A stretch of 28,287 nt of DNA, taken from positions 1-28,287 of IMG/VR virus record IMGVR_UViG_3300046009_000480, one strand, 5' to 3'. Below are positions 7,357 through 14,463 of this stretch, in pieces (the stretch's first letter is position 1; each line of letters starts with the position of its first letter). Under the pieces are notes generated by a model. It was not told where the DNA came from, ran no database searches, and saw only the letters and a list, made by a program, of their open reading frames with translations. The position numbers and the translations under genes were made by a program. The stretch comes from a virus.

Positions 7357-8268
7357 ATGCCTTTTGCACAGGGTTCGCGCTCTAGCCTCGCTTACATTGC
7401 TGAAAGCACTTTCGGCACTACGCCTTCCACCCCCACGCTTGCTAACCTGCCTATCAACAGCCACTCGCTTGATCTGACCAAGGATCGTGTTGAAGGTAAC
7501 GAAATCCAAGCTGACCGTATGCCTCGCGTTGATCGTCATGGCAACCGTCAAGCTGGTGGTTCGATTGAAGTTGATCTGCGTAAAGGTGACTTTGACGCCC
7601 TCTTTGAATCGGCTTTCTTTAGTTCGTTCTCGACCAACGTCTTGAAGATTGGCACCACCCCCAAGTTCTTCTCTATGGAAGACCGTGCTGTTGACATTTC
7701 TCAGTACCGTCTCTTCAAGGGTATGGCTGTTTCGACCCTTGGTGTTTCGATTGCTCCTAACCAGATGGTCACTGGCACCTTCGATATGGTCGGTCAGACA
7801 ATGGTTCAGTCTGGCACCTCTGCGACTGCTTCGCCTGTTACGGCTGCTTCTGCTAATGCTCCCTTCGACAGCTATAGCGGTGTTATCTCGGACGGTGGTT
7901 CGGGTATTGCTATCGTGACTTCGCTTGAATTCTCGCTGTCCAACTCGCTGGCCCCGACCTTTGTGGTTGGTGCTTCGACCACCCCGCAGTTGGAGTTTGG
8001 TCGCGCTGTTGTTGAAGGTACGATGACCGTCTACTACGAAAATGCTACGCTCATCAACAAGTTCCTGAACGAAACCGAATCGTCCATCCAAGTTACTGTG
8101 GACGATCCTACGGGTTCCTCGGACTACACCTTCCTGTTCCCGCGTGTCAAGTACAACGGTGCTTCGGTTCCTCTGGCTAACCCCCAGTCGCGTCTGATTA
8201 CTCTGCCCTTCGTGGCTCTGTATGACAGCGTGGAAGGCACGAACATCAAGCTGACCCGCTCCGCTTAA
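7357..8268 (+). CDS. Major tail tube protein
   Basis: The 303-residue product is beta-rich and highly biased in codon use, like the capsid gene. 'SSLAYIAESTFGTTPSTPTLANLPINSHSLDLTKD' is a typical tail tube N-terminus. 'GNRQAGGSIEVDLRKGDFDALFESAFFSSF' and 'LEFGRAVVEGTMTVYYEN' match the tube-forming beta sandwich of siphovirus tube proteins. The ring-stacked protein lines the tail lumen; its number is set by the tape measure. AAGGAG (7343-7348) lies 8 bases before the ATG. It is followed by a 107-base leader with strong hairpins, then the chaperone gene. Confidence 0.82.
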   Translation: MPFAQGSRSSLAYIAESTFGTTPSTPTLANLPINSHSLDLTKDRVEGNEIQADRMPRVDRHGNRQAGGSIEVDLRKGDFDALFESAFFSSFSTNVLKIGTTPKFFSMEDRAVDISQYRLFKGMAVSTLGVSIAPNQMVTGTFDMVGQTMVQSGTSATASPVTAASANAPFDSYSGVISDGGSGIAIVTSLEFSLSNSLAPTFVVGASTTPQLEFGRAVVEGTMTVYYENATLINKFLNETESSIQVTVDDPTGSSDYTFLFPRVKYNGASVPLANPQSRLITLPFVALYDSVEGTNIKLTRSA

Positions 8269-8275
8269 TAGAAAT

Positions 8276-8349
8276 CCCCGTAAGGGGTAGGGGCGAGAAA
8301 ATCTGTGTCGGGCGGAAATCTCGCCCCGTCTTTAATAAAACCCGACACA
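8276..8349 (+). other. Candidate structured RNA leader (hairpin plus pseudoknot)
   Basis: Between the tail tube stop and the chaperone start lies a structured stretch. CCCC (8276-8279) and GGGG (8284-8287) flank a GTAA loop of GNRA type. A 9-bp stem pairs GGGGCGAGA (8290-8298) with TCTCGCCCC (8319-8327). Its 20-base loop holds TGTGTCGGG (8304-8312), which is the exact complement of CCCGACACA (8341-8349), so an H-type pseudoknot is possible. The sequence also resembles a weak terminator because GTCTTT follows the first stem. The pairings are seen directly; a role in translation or attenuation is inference. Confidence 0.5.
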
Positions 8350-8376
8350 CTACCCGACAAATAAGGATACCCGACA
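8341..8376 (+). repeat. Three CCCGACA repeats ahead of the chaperone start
   Basis: CCCGACA occurs at 8341-8347, 8353-8359 and 8370-8376. The last two extend to the 9-mer TACCCGACA. The third copy ends on the first base of the start codon, and AAGGA (8363-8367) sits between copies 2 and 3. All three are complementary to TGTCGGG in the upstream hairpin loop (8306-8312), so each could pair there, and pairing with copy 3 would cover the start codon. Confidence 0.6.
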
Positions 8377-8774
8377 TGGATTTGCTGAAAATTGGTAAAC
8401 CGAAAGAGACTACCGAAGTCATTCTGTACCACCCCGTTACCTCGGAAGTACTGACGAATGAAGATGGGTCTAACATGACTATTACTGTGCATGGCCCCTA
8501 TAGCAAGAAGTACAAAGCTATTGCTCATGCACAACAGAACCGTCGCCTTGCCAAAGCCCAACGTGGTGGTAAGCTGACGCTTTCTGCTGAGGAGATTGAA
8601 AACTCGGCTATGGAACTTCTGGTACAATGCGTTGAAGACTGGGCCATCACTCTTGGTGGTACTAAGCCTAAAGCCACAGAAGCTAAAGTGCGAGAAGTCT
8701 TTACTCAGTTGCCTTGGGTCAAGGACCAAGTTGACGCTGCGCTTGGAGACGCTCAGGCTTTTTTGGAGAAGTAA
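8376..8774 (+). CDS. Tail assembly chaperone, short form (G-like)
   Basis: This 132-residue product sits between tail tube and tape measure, as lambda G does. The N-terminal part ('DLLKIGKPKETTEVILYHPVTSEVL') is beta-rich, and the rest is helical with basic segments ('KYKAIAHAQQNRRLAKAQRGGKL'). Tail chaperones bind the tape measure and recruit tube subunits, and do not stay in the virion. Near the end the codons GCT TTT TTG hold the slippery heptamer TTTTTTG (8759-8765). Most ribosomes should stop at 8772-8774; a fraction should slip by -1 into the overlapping reading frame. AAGGA (8363-8367) lies 8 bases before the ATG. Confidence 0.75.
   Translation: MDLLKIGKPKETTEVILYHPVTSEVLTNEDGSNMTITVHGPYSKKYKAIAHAQQNRRLAKAQRGGKLTLSAEEIENSAMELLVQCVEDWAITLGGTKPKATEAKVREVFTQLPWVKDQVDAALGDAQAFLEK
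8759..8765 (+). promoter_or_regulatory. -1 ribosomal frameshift slippery site
   Basis: The heptamer T TTT TTG has the canonical X XXY YYZ form in the zero frame of the chaperone gene, three codons before its stop. The -1 frame is open from here to 9148, has no suitable start of its own near its beginning, and encodes a domain recognisable as the T part of a G/GT chaperone pair. Confidence 0.8.
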
Positions 8775-9148
8775 GACTGGCCCTTCTGGATTATGCTCAG
8801 AAGTCCTTTAGACTGGATCGTAAAGTCAAAGGTTCGAAAGCAACAGAAAGGGATCACCTAGAGCAAGTCGCTAAACAGTTAGGGAAGAGTGTCGAGGAAC
8901 TTGAGGACCGTGAGGATAACCTTGAGGAACCTCCCACCTTCCCTGATTTAGCTTTGCATATTTGGGCTGCTTTCTTGGAACTACACAACGGTAGAACCTA
9001 CAATATGAGTGGCCCAAATCCAATTTCCTATGACACAATCTACTTTTGGTGTCGTATGATGGGTATTGAACTAACACCTTGGGAAATAGGTGTTATCAAA
9101 GACCTAGACAATATTTATATTAGAGCGATGGGTGAAGAGAATGTCTAA
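8765..9148 (+). CDS. Tail assembly chaperone, frameshift extension (T-like)
   Basis: This reading frame continues the chaperone after a -1 slip at 8759-8765. The full product would be 257 residues (130 from the zero frame plus 127 here). The extension begins 'GEVRLALLDYAQKS', has a charged linker ('EELEDREDNLEEPP'), then a compact domain with 'WAAFLELHNGRTYN', 'GPNPISYDTIYFWCRMMGIELTPWE' and 'IKDLDNIYIRAM'. That 'W..f..L..gR......P..is...i..w....gi.l..wE...i..lD..yl' pattern is the usual T-domain of GT chaperones, which binds the tail tube protein. There is no good ribosome site for independent translation; an ATG at 8954 lies deep inside. It overlaps the tape measure start. Confidence 0.75.
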   Translation, partial: GEVRLALLDYAQKSFRLDRKVKGSKATERDHLEQVAKQLGKSVEELEDREDNLEEPPTFPDLALHIWAAFLELHNGRTYNMSGPNPISYDTIYFWCRMMGIELTPWEIGVIKDLDNIYIRAMGEENV

Positions 9149-12100
9149 CGATCTTGGCGTTATTGGGATTGAAGTTCAGGTAAAAGGCCAAGATTCTGTC
9201 AGAAACCTTACCAACGACTTTAATAAACTTGAGTCCACTGTTGTCAAGCAGATTAAAGCCACAGAGAGACTTGAGCGTAGTTACGCTATTCTGGATAAAG
9301 CCTTTAACACTGGTAAAATCAGTCTGGAGACTTATGGTAAAGGTGTTCAAGAAGTTGATAGGGCCATAGAAGCTGTTTGGAAACAAACGCAGAAAATGGA
9401 CCAAGCCTTTCAAAATGCAAACAGGTCAGCACAAACTTTTGAGAATACTAGCCGAAAAGGTATGCGTAGGATCGAAGTTATTGCCCAACAAGCTGGTTAT
9501 CAGATTGGCGACCTTGCTGTTCAGATTCAGAGTGGGACAAATGCTGCTGTGGCTTTGGGACAACAAGGTTCCCAACTTCTTGGTTTCTTTGGTCCGGCAG
9601 GCGCTATTGCAGGTGCTGCACTTGCTATCGGTACAGGGCTTATTGCGCCTTTCCTAAAAGGTGAAGAAGCGGCAGGTTTGCTGACAGATCGTATCAAAGA
9701 TTTGAAAGCTGAGATTGCTGATTTGGAAGGTGTTCAACTTCTTCCCGAAGAACAAGTTCAACTCTTGTCTCAACAAGAGGACATCACTCTGGAAATTCTT
9801 AGGTTGCAAGAGCAACTGACCAAACAACGAGAAGTTTCAGTCTCTTTTGAGGAAAAAGGTCTTACAAACAACCAAGCCTATCTAACCTCTTTAGGCTTAG
9901 TTTCTTCAACAGAGCAAGAAATTGCCGCGTTAGAAAAAGAGAGGGCAGCTAACTCAGAACAACTTCTTGAATATCAAGGTTTGCTTGTTGAGAAAAGAAG
10001 GGTTTTGGCCGATCAGGAAGAAAAAACTCTTCAACAAGAAATTGAGTTGGGTCAAGCTAAGATTAGCTATGGTGAACAATCTCTAGAAGTCAAGGCATTA
10101 GAGAACCAACAAATTCTTGAGAACTATGAGGCAGAACTTAAAAGACTTGGTATTCATGACAGCATTATTCAAAAGCTGCTTGAGATGAAGTCGGAAGTCA
10201 TTGCTAATGCTGCTGAACTAGAATCTGCAAGTGCTTCTGCGCAAAATCTGGAAAGAGCCTTGCAAGCCGCAGCTTCGGCCATGTCTCAACTAACAGGTTT
10301 TAGTGCAGGTCTTGATGTTAAGCTGGCACAAGCAACTGCAAAAGTTGATGCCCTTCAAAAGGGATTGAACGCAGCTAGTGCAGCAACTGTGGCAGGTCTT
10401 AGGGAAGAGGCCAAGCAACGGAGAGATGCAGCCGCTCAAGTCGCTGTTGGTGCAGACCAACTTCGTGCAATTAATGCTGAATATGTCTCTTCTATCGATA
10501 AAATAGCCAAGCTAGAAAAAGCAAATGCAACTTTTGACAAGCTGAGTGAGTCTCAAAAGAAAGCTGCTGGAAGTTCTAAGAAACTCAAAGAAGAACTGAC
10601 AGCCGCAGAAAAAGCTGCTAAACAGTTTGCAAGTCAAATGGATGGCTACGTTGTCAACGCTGTTGATGGTGTGGCCGATGCTTTCGCAGACTTTGTTATG
10701 CGTGGTTTCAAAGGTTTCAAGGGTTTTGTAAAAGACATTCTTGGCTCCTTCAAGAACATGCTTGCACAGATGATTGCCCTTGCTGCTCGTAATCAAATCC
10801 TCATTGGACTTGGTTTTGCAGGGGCAGGTGCTGGTGGTGCAGGTGCTGCTTTGGCAGGCGGTTTCGGTGCAAGTGCTGCTGGGGCAGGTGCTGCTGGTGG
10901 TATTGGCGCTGCCTTTGGAACTGCCGCATCCGGTTTTGGCTCAGGCTTTATGACATCCGTTTATGGTGGCCTTGGTGGTACTATGGGCGCTGTCAGTGGT
11001 GGCTTGTCTGTTGGTGGCTTGTCTGGCATCTCTACAGCCATTGGTGCTATCGCCGCACCTCTTCTTGCTGTTGCAGGCATTTTCAGTTTCTTCAAGAAGA
11101 AGACTAAAGAACTTGATGCTGGACTTCGTATCACAGTGACCAACATGGATGCTCTCGTCAAGAGTTTCCAGACGATCCAGACTACACGCTTCTTCGGTTT
11201 GTCTAAGAAGACTACCACAACAGAGAGTGAAGTGTCTGCTGAAATCTCTGATCCGATTGTGGAAGCAGTCCAGAAGATGCAGACGCAGATCGTTAAAGCT
11301 GCTGAACTGTTTGGTATCTCTTCTGATGCCTTCGAGAACTTTGTTTATGACTTTGAAGTCTCTCTGAAAGGTCTGACTGAAGAACAGAAAATCCAGAAGA
11401 TCAACGAAGAAATCGTCAAGATGGGGGATGCCTTCACGGCCCTGTCTGGTCAATTCACTTCGATGAACGAACTTCTGGCGGCTGCACAACAGCGTTACGA
11501 TCTAACCACAAGACTTCTTGAACTCCAAGGTAATGCTGAGGAACTCCTGCGTAGAAACCGTGAGTTGGAACTTGCAGCTACACATGAATTGAACAGGGGC
11601 TTGCTCACCCTCGTCCATGCTATGGAAGACGTGCAGATGGCTGCTCAAAGAGTAGATCAGGCCGCTTCTAACCTTCGTAGTGCTATGGATAGGCAACTGT
11701 CTGCTGCACAATCTGGTTTGGCTACCGCTCGTAGTCAACTCGAGAAGGCTGTAGGGGCGCGTGTAGCTCGTATACAAAGCGGTTTTTCTCGTATCTTCTC
11801 AAGCATTGAATCTCAGATAGACTCTGCAAAGGCTAAAGCCGAAAGATCGCGCAGGATTTTTGAACTGCTTGACAATGCTCTGAGTGGCCGCAGTGCTACC
11901 TCTGAGGCTGGTGCTTTCGCTTCTCGTCGTGCTGCCATGACCTATGTGTCCAGTGGTGGTATGGATGTAGATAAGCTGACCAGTGCTTTGGGCATCTTGA
12001 ATGAGCCTAGCGAAAAGTTCTTTGGAACCTTCCAAGACTACGCTAGAGACTTTGCCCTGACTACCAATGCTATCGAAAAGAGCCGTGCTGTTGCAGAAGC

Positions 12101-12740
12101 CTCTATGTCTGCTGATGAAAGAGCCGTGCAACTTCTGGAACGTCAACTGGAACAAGCAAGGGTCAATGAAGCCCGTCAGATTGCTGCTGCTGAGAAACTT
12201 CTTATCATCAACGAAGAAGTTCTTACTGTAGAAGAGGCAATGGCTCAATACATGGAAGCGCAAGCTACCTATGAGCAAGTACAAGCACAACACGAAGAGC
12301 TTATCGCACAGTTCCCAATGTTGAGTGAGACGTTCCTTAGTGTTGCTGATGCTATTCTTGCCCTCAACTCTGCTATTGCTGCCCAAACGGCTGCACAGAC
12401 TGCTGTAGCTAATGCGATTGCATCGGCTGCTAATGTCCCTACAGGCAAGGTTCGCGGTTTCGCTTACGGGGGTATGCACTCTGGTGGTCCCCGTATTGTT
12501 GGTGAGAGTGGTCCCGAACTTGAAGTTACTGGTCCTTCTCGTATCTATAGCAATAGGGATACGGCTAATATGTTCCGTGATCCTGAACTTGCAGGTGCTG
12601 TAGCAGGTCTTCGTAGAGAGGTTTCGGGTATGCGTTCTGAGCAACTGCAAATCCAAGTTGAAATCTCTAAGAATGTTAAGCGTGTGTATGATATTGAACG
12701 TAAATGGGATACAGATGGTCTTCCTCCTGAAAGGGTCTAA
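9141..12740 (+). CDS. Tape measure protein
   Basis: The product of about 1199 residues sets tail length and helps deliver DNA. The N-terminus is helical. Near residues 115-170 the conserved 'GYQIGDLAVQIQSGTNAAVALGQQGSQLLGFFGPAGA' region leads to a hydrophobic segment. Long coiled-coil stretches with heptad Leu/Glu/Gln follow. A Gly/Ala-rich hydrophobic region (about 555-650) is probably membrane-active. The C-terminus carries 'FAYGGMHSGGPRIVGESGPELEVTGPSRIYSN', a motif shared by many tape measure proteins. A GTG at 9132 is in frame, but ATG 9141 is preferred because its first residues are like the family. It overlaps the chaperone stop by 8 bases. Codon use (CTT, TCT, TTT) is clearly less biased than in capsid and tube genes. 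Confidence 0.9.
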   Translation: MSNDLGVIGIEVQVKGQDSVRNLTNDFNKLESTVVKQIKATERLERSYAILDKAFNTGKISLETYGKGVQEVDRAIEAVWKQTQKMDQAFQNANRSAQTFENTSRKGMRRIEVIAQQAGYQIGDLAVQIQSGTNAAVALGQQGSQLLGFFGPAGAIAGAALAIGTGLIAPFLKGEEAAGLLTDRIKDLKAEIADLEGVQLLPEEQVQLLSQQEDITLEILRLQEQLTKQREVSVSFEEKGLTNNQAYLTSLGLVSSTEQEIAALEKERAANSEQLLEYQGLLVEKRRVLADQEEKTLQQEIELGQAKISYGEQSLEVKALENQQILENYEAELKRLGIHDSIIQKLLEMKSEVIANAAELESASASAQNLERALQAAASAMSQLTGFSAGLDVKLAQATAKVDALQKGLNAASAATVAGLREEAKQRRDAAAQVAVGADQLRAINAEYVSSIDKIAKLEKANATFDKLSESQKKAAGSSKKLKEELTAAEKAAKQFASQMDGYVVNAVDGVADAFADFVMRGFKGFKGFVKDILGSFKNMLAQMIALAARNQILIGLGFAGAGAGGAGAALAGGFGASAAGAGAAGGIGAAFGTAASGFGSGFMTSVYGGLGGTMGAVSGGLSVGGLSGISTAIGAIAAPLLAVAGIFSFFKKKTKELDAGLRITVTNMDALVKSFQTIQTTRFFGLSKKTTTTESEVSAEISDPIVEAVQKMQTQIVKAAELFGISSDAFENFVYDFEVSLKGLTEEQKIQKINEEIVKMGDAFTALSGQFTSMNELLAAAQQRYDLTTRLLELQGNAEELLRRNRELELAATHELNRGLLTLVHAMEDVQMAAQRVDQAASNLRSAMDRQLSAAQSGLATARSQLEKAVGARVARIQSGFSRIFSSIESQIDSAKAKAERSRRIFELLDNALSGRSATSEAGAFASRRAAMTYVSSGGMDVDKLTSALGILNEPSEKFFGTFQDYARDFALTTNAIEKSRAVAEASMSADERAVQLLERQLEQARVNEARQIAAAEKLLIINEEVLTVEEAMAQYMEAQATYEQVQAQHEELIAQFPMLSETFLSVADAILALNSAIAAQTAAQTAVANAIASAANVPTGKVRGFAYGGMHSGGPRIVGESGPELEVTGPSRIYSNRDTANMFRDPELAGAVAGLRREVSGMRSEQLQIQVEISKNVKRVYDIERKWDTDGLPPERV

Positions 12741-12743
12741 TGA

Positions 12744-13649
12744 ATGAAACTTATTAAACCTGTAACTGTGACAGACAGTATCCTTGTTAGTTCCTCGGTC
12801 CCCGAAAATGATTATGCTGAGTGGTCTTCGGGGACCACATACGCCGTTGGAAATAGGGTCATTGTTGTAAGTGTTCACAAAGTCTACGAAAGCCTTATCA
12901 ACAGCAATATTGGTAATGATCCTACAACTGATAATGGCACTAAGTGGTTGGAGATTGGTGCAACAAACCGCTGGAAAGCCTTTGACAAGAAAATTGGCGA
13001 CCCTGTTGTTCAGACCACAAGTGCAGAATATGTTCTAAACGATCCAAATTCTAGCATAACTGCTGTGGCTTTGTTTGGTCTGCAAGGTATCTCCGCAAAT
13101 GTGACTGTAACTGACAATATTGATGGTGAAGTCTACAATGAGACTATCGGCCTTCTTGACAACAAAAACATCATAGATTGGTATACATACTTTTTTGAAG
13201 AGCAAACCCAACTTCAAGAAGCCTTGTTTTTGAACATTCCCCCTTACGTTGGTTCAGATGTTCAAATCACTGTCACCAATACAACAGGTCAAGATGTAAA
13301 AATTGGCCAGATTGTCAGCGGTTTCTTCTCAGAAATTGGTTTGACCACCTATGGTACTTCGGTTAGCATCGAAGATTTCTCCCGTAAAGAGACAGATGCC
13401 TTTGGTAACTTTATTGTGGTTGAGCGGGCTTTCGCACAATTGGTTGACTACAACGTAAGCTACCCAACACAAAACACAAGAAAAATTCAGTCTACATTGG
13501 CCCAATACCGTGCTACACCAATTGTGTACATTGGTTCAGAAGATACGTCTTACGGCACAGTGGTCTATGGTTTCTATCGTAGATTTGACTTGACCCTAGA
13601 AACACCATCTTACTCGCTTGGTGCCATTGAAGTAGAAGGATTAACCTAA
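12744..13649 (+). CDS. Tail tip protein with carbohydrate-binding-like module
   Basis: The 301-residue product follows the tape measure directly, where distal tail proteins are encoded. Near residues 26-70 a pattern of the form W-s-x-G-x-x-Y-x-x-G-x-x-V ('EWSSGTTYAVGNRVI', then 'VYESLINSNIGNDP' and 'KWLEIGATNRWKAFD') resembles the small chitin-binding/CBM5-12-like modules often found in phage tail proteins. The rest is beta-rich, with 'DVQITVTN', 'GQDVKIGQIVSG' and, near the end, 'RYDLTLETPSYSLGA'-like strands. It could be a distal tail or hub-attached protein that binds cell surface glycan. AAAGGG (12730-12734) lies 9 bases ahead of the ATG. Confidence 0.6.
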   Translation: MKLIKPVTVTDSILVSSSVPENDYAEWSSGTTYAVGNRVIVVSVHKVYESLINSNIGNDPTTDNGTKWLEIGATNRWKAFDKKIGDPVVQTTSAEYVLNDPNSSITAVALFGLQGISANVTVTDNIDGEVYNETIGLLDNKNIIDWYTYFFEEQTQLQEALFLNIPPYVGSDVQITVTNTTGQDVKIGQIVSGFFSEIGLTTYGTSVSIEDFSRKETDAFGNFIVVERAFAQLVDYNVSYPTQNTRKIQSTLAQYRATPIVYIGSEDTSYGTVVYGFYRRFDLTLETPSYSLGAIEVEGLT

Positions 13650-13650
13650 T

Positions 13651-14463
13651 ATGGCTTACCCCCCGATTTCTACACTTCCTACCCCACCCTCTCGTCAAGA
13701 CCCTACAAACTTTACTGTTCAAGCAGATGCTTTTCTTGGTGCCTTGCCTGCTTTTCAAACTCAACTAAATGCTGCTGGTGACTATATTGAGAGTGTAGGT
13801 GCTGCTGTAGACGCTGATGCTAGTGCTGCTGCTATCGCTGCTGCTAATGCCTCTGCCAGTGCTGCCTCTGCGGCTCAAGTAGCTTCCGCTTGGGTATCTG
13901 GAGGTTCTTACACTGTAGGTTCTGTCAGATACTCCCCCATCAACTTCTCGACGTATCGTGCTAAGTTGACCCATTCAGGGTTGACCACAGACCCTTCGCT
14001 TGATACTACGAACTGGGCCAGTATTAATGCTGCGGCTGCATTGACAGATTTTGGTGTTACTGCAACTGCTGCTGAGTTGAACTACAACGACATCACCACC
14101 CTTGGTACTTCTCAAGCCTCTAAGGTTGTGACTGCTGCTGCTAATGGCGATGTCAAGTTCGCCAATGCTATCATTGAAACTGTCTTTGCGTTGTCTGGTA
14201 CTACCCCTGCTTTGAACCCCAACAATGGTACAGTCCAGACTTGGACCTTGAGTGGTGCTTCTACTCCCACAGACAGTTTTGTTGCTGGTGAAGCAGTGAC
14301 CTTGATGATTGATGATGGCGCAGCCTTTACGATCACTTGGCCCTCTGTGGTTTGGAAGACTGACAACGGTGTTGCCCCGATCTTGAATACTACAGGCTTT
14401 ACTGCTATTGTTCTGTGGAAAGTTGGTTCAACTTTGTATGGCGCTCGTGTAGGAGATGCATAA
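13651..14463 (+). CDS. Tail fibre-like protein, Ala/Ser-rich stalk
   Basis: The 270-residue product has a proline-rich N-terminus ('PPISTLPTPPSRQDPTNF') of a kind that anchors fibres, then an Ala/Ser/Asp stretch (about residues 50-78) likely to be a coiled stalk. A second small W/Y/G module ('AWVSGGSYTVGSVRYSP', 'YRAKLTHSGLTTDPSLDTTNW') resembles the one in the upstream gene. 'DFGVTATAAELNYND' is the 'TAAELNyvdg' motif common in phage tail fibres. The C-terminal half is a beta-rich domain rich in Thr and Val ('VQTWTLSGAST', 'VTLMIDDGAAFTITWPSVVWKT'). AGAAGGA (13634-13640) precedes the ATG. Its stop shares a base with the next start. Confidence 0.7.
   Translation: MAYPPISTLPTPPSRQDPTNFTVQADAFLGALPAFQTQLNAAGDYIESVGAAVDADASAAAIAAANASASAASAAQVASAWVSGGSYTVGSVRYSPINFSTYRAKLTHSGLTTDPSLDTTNWASINAAAALTDFGVTATAAELNYNDITTLGTSQASKVVTAAANGDVKFANAIIETVFALSGTTPALNPNNGTVQTWTLSGASTPTDSFVAGEAVTLMIDDGAAFTITWPSVVWKTDNGVAPILNTTGFTAIVLWKVGSTLYGARVGDA

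Noticed and set aside
7180-8091. 303-codon open frame antisense to the tail tube gene
   Set aside because: Same codon-bias shadow; no family motif and no ribosome site seen.
8290-8333. Simple terminator after the tail tube gene
   Set aside because: The stem is strong, but only GTCTTT follows and the loop is long with a better pseudoknot partner. Attenuation remains possible, but I did not call a terminator.
11799-12878. 359-codon open frame antisense to the tape measure
   Set aside because: Composition is Ser/Asn/His/Arg-rich with no domain, and the tape measure reading frame opposite is well supported.
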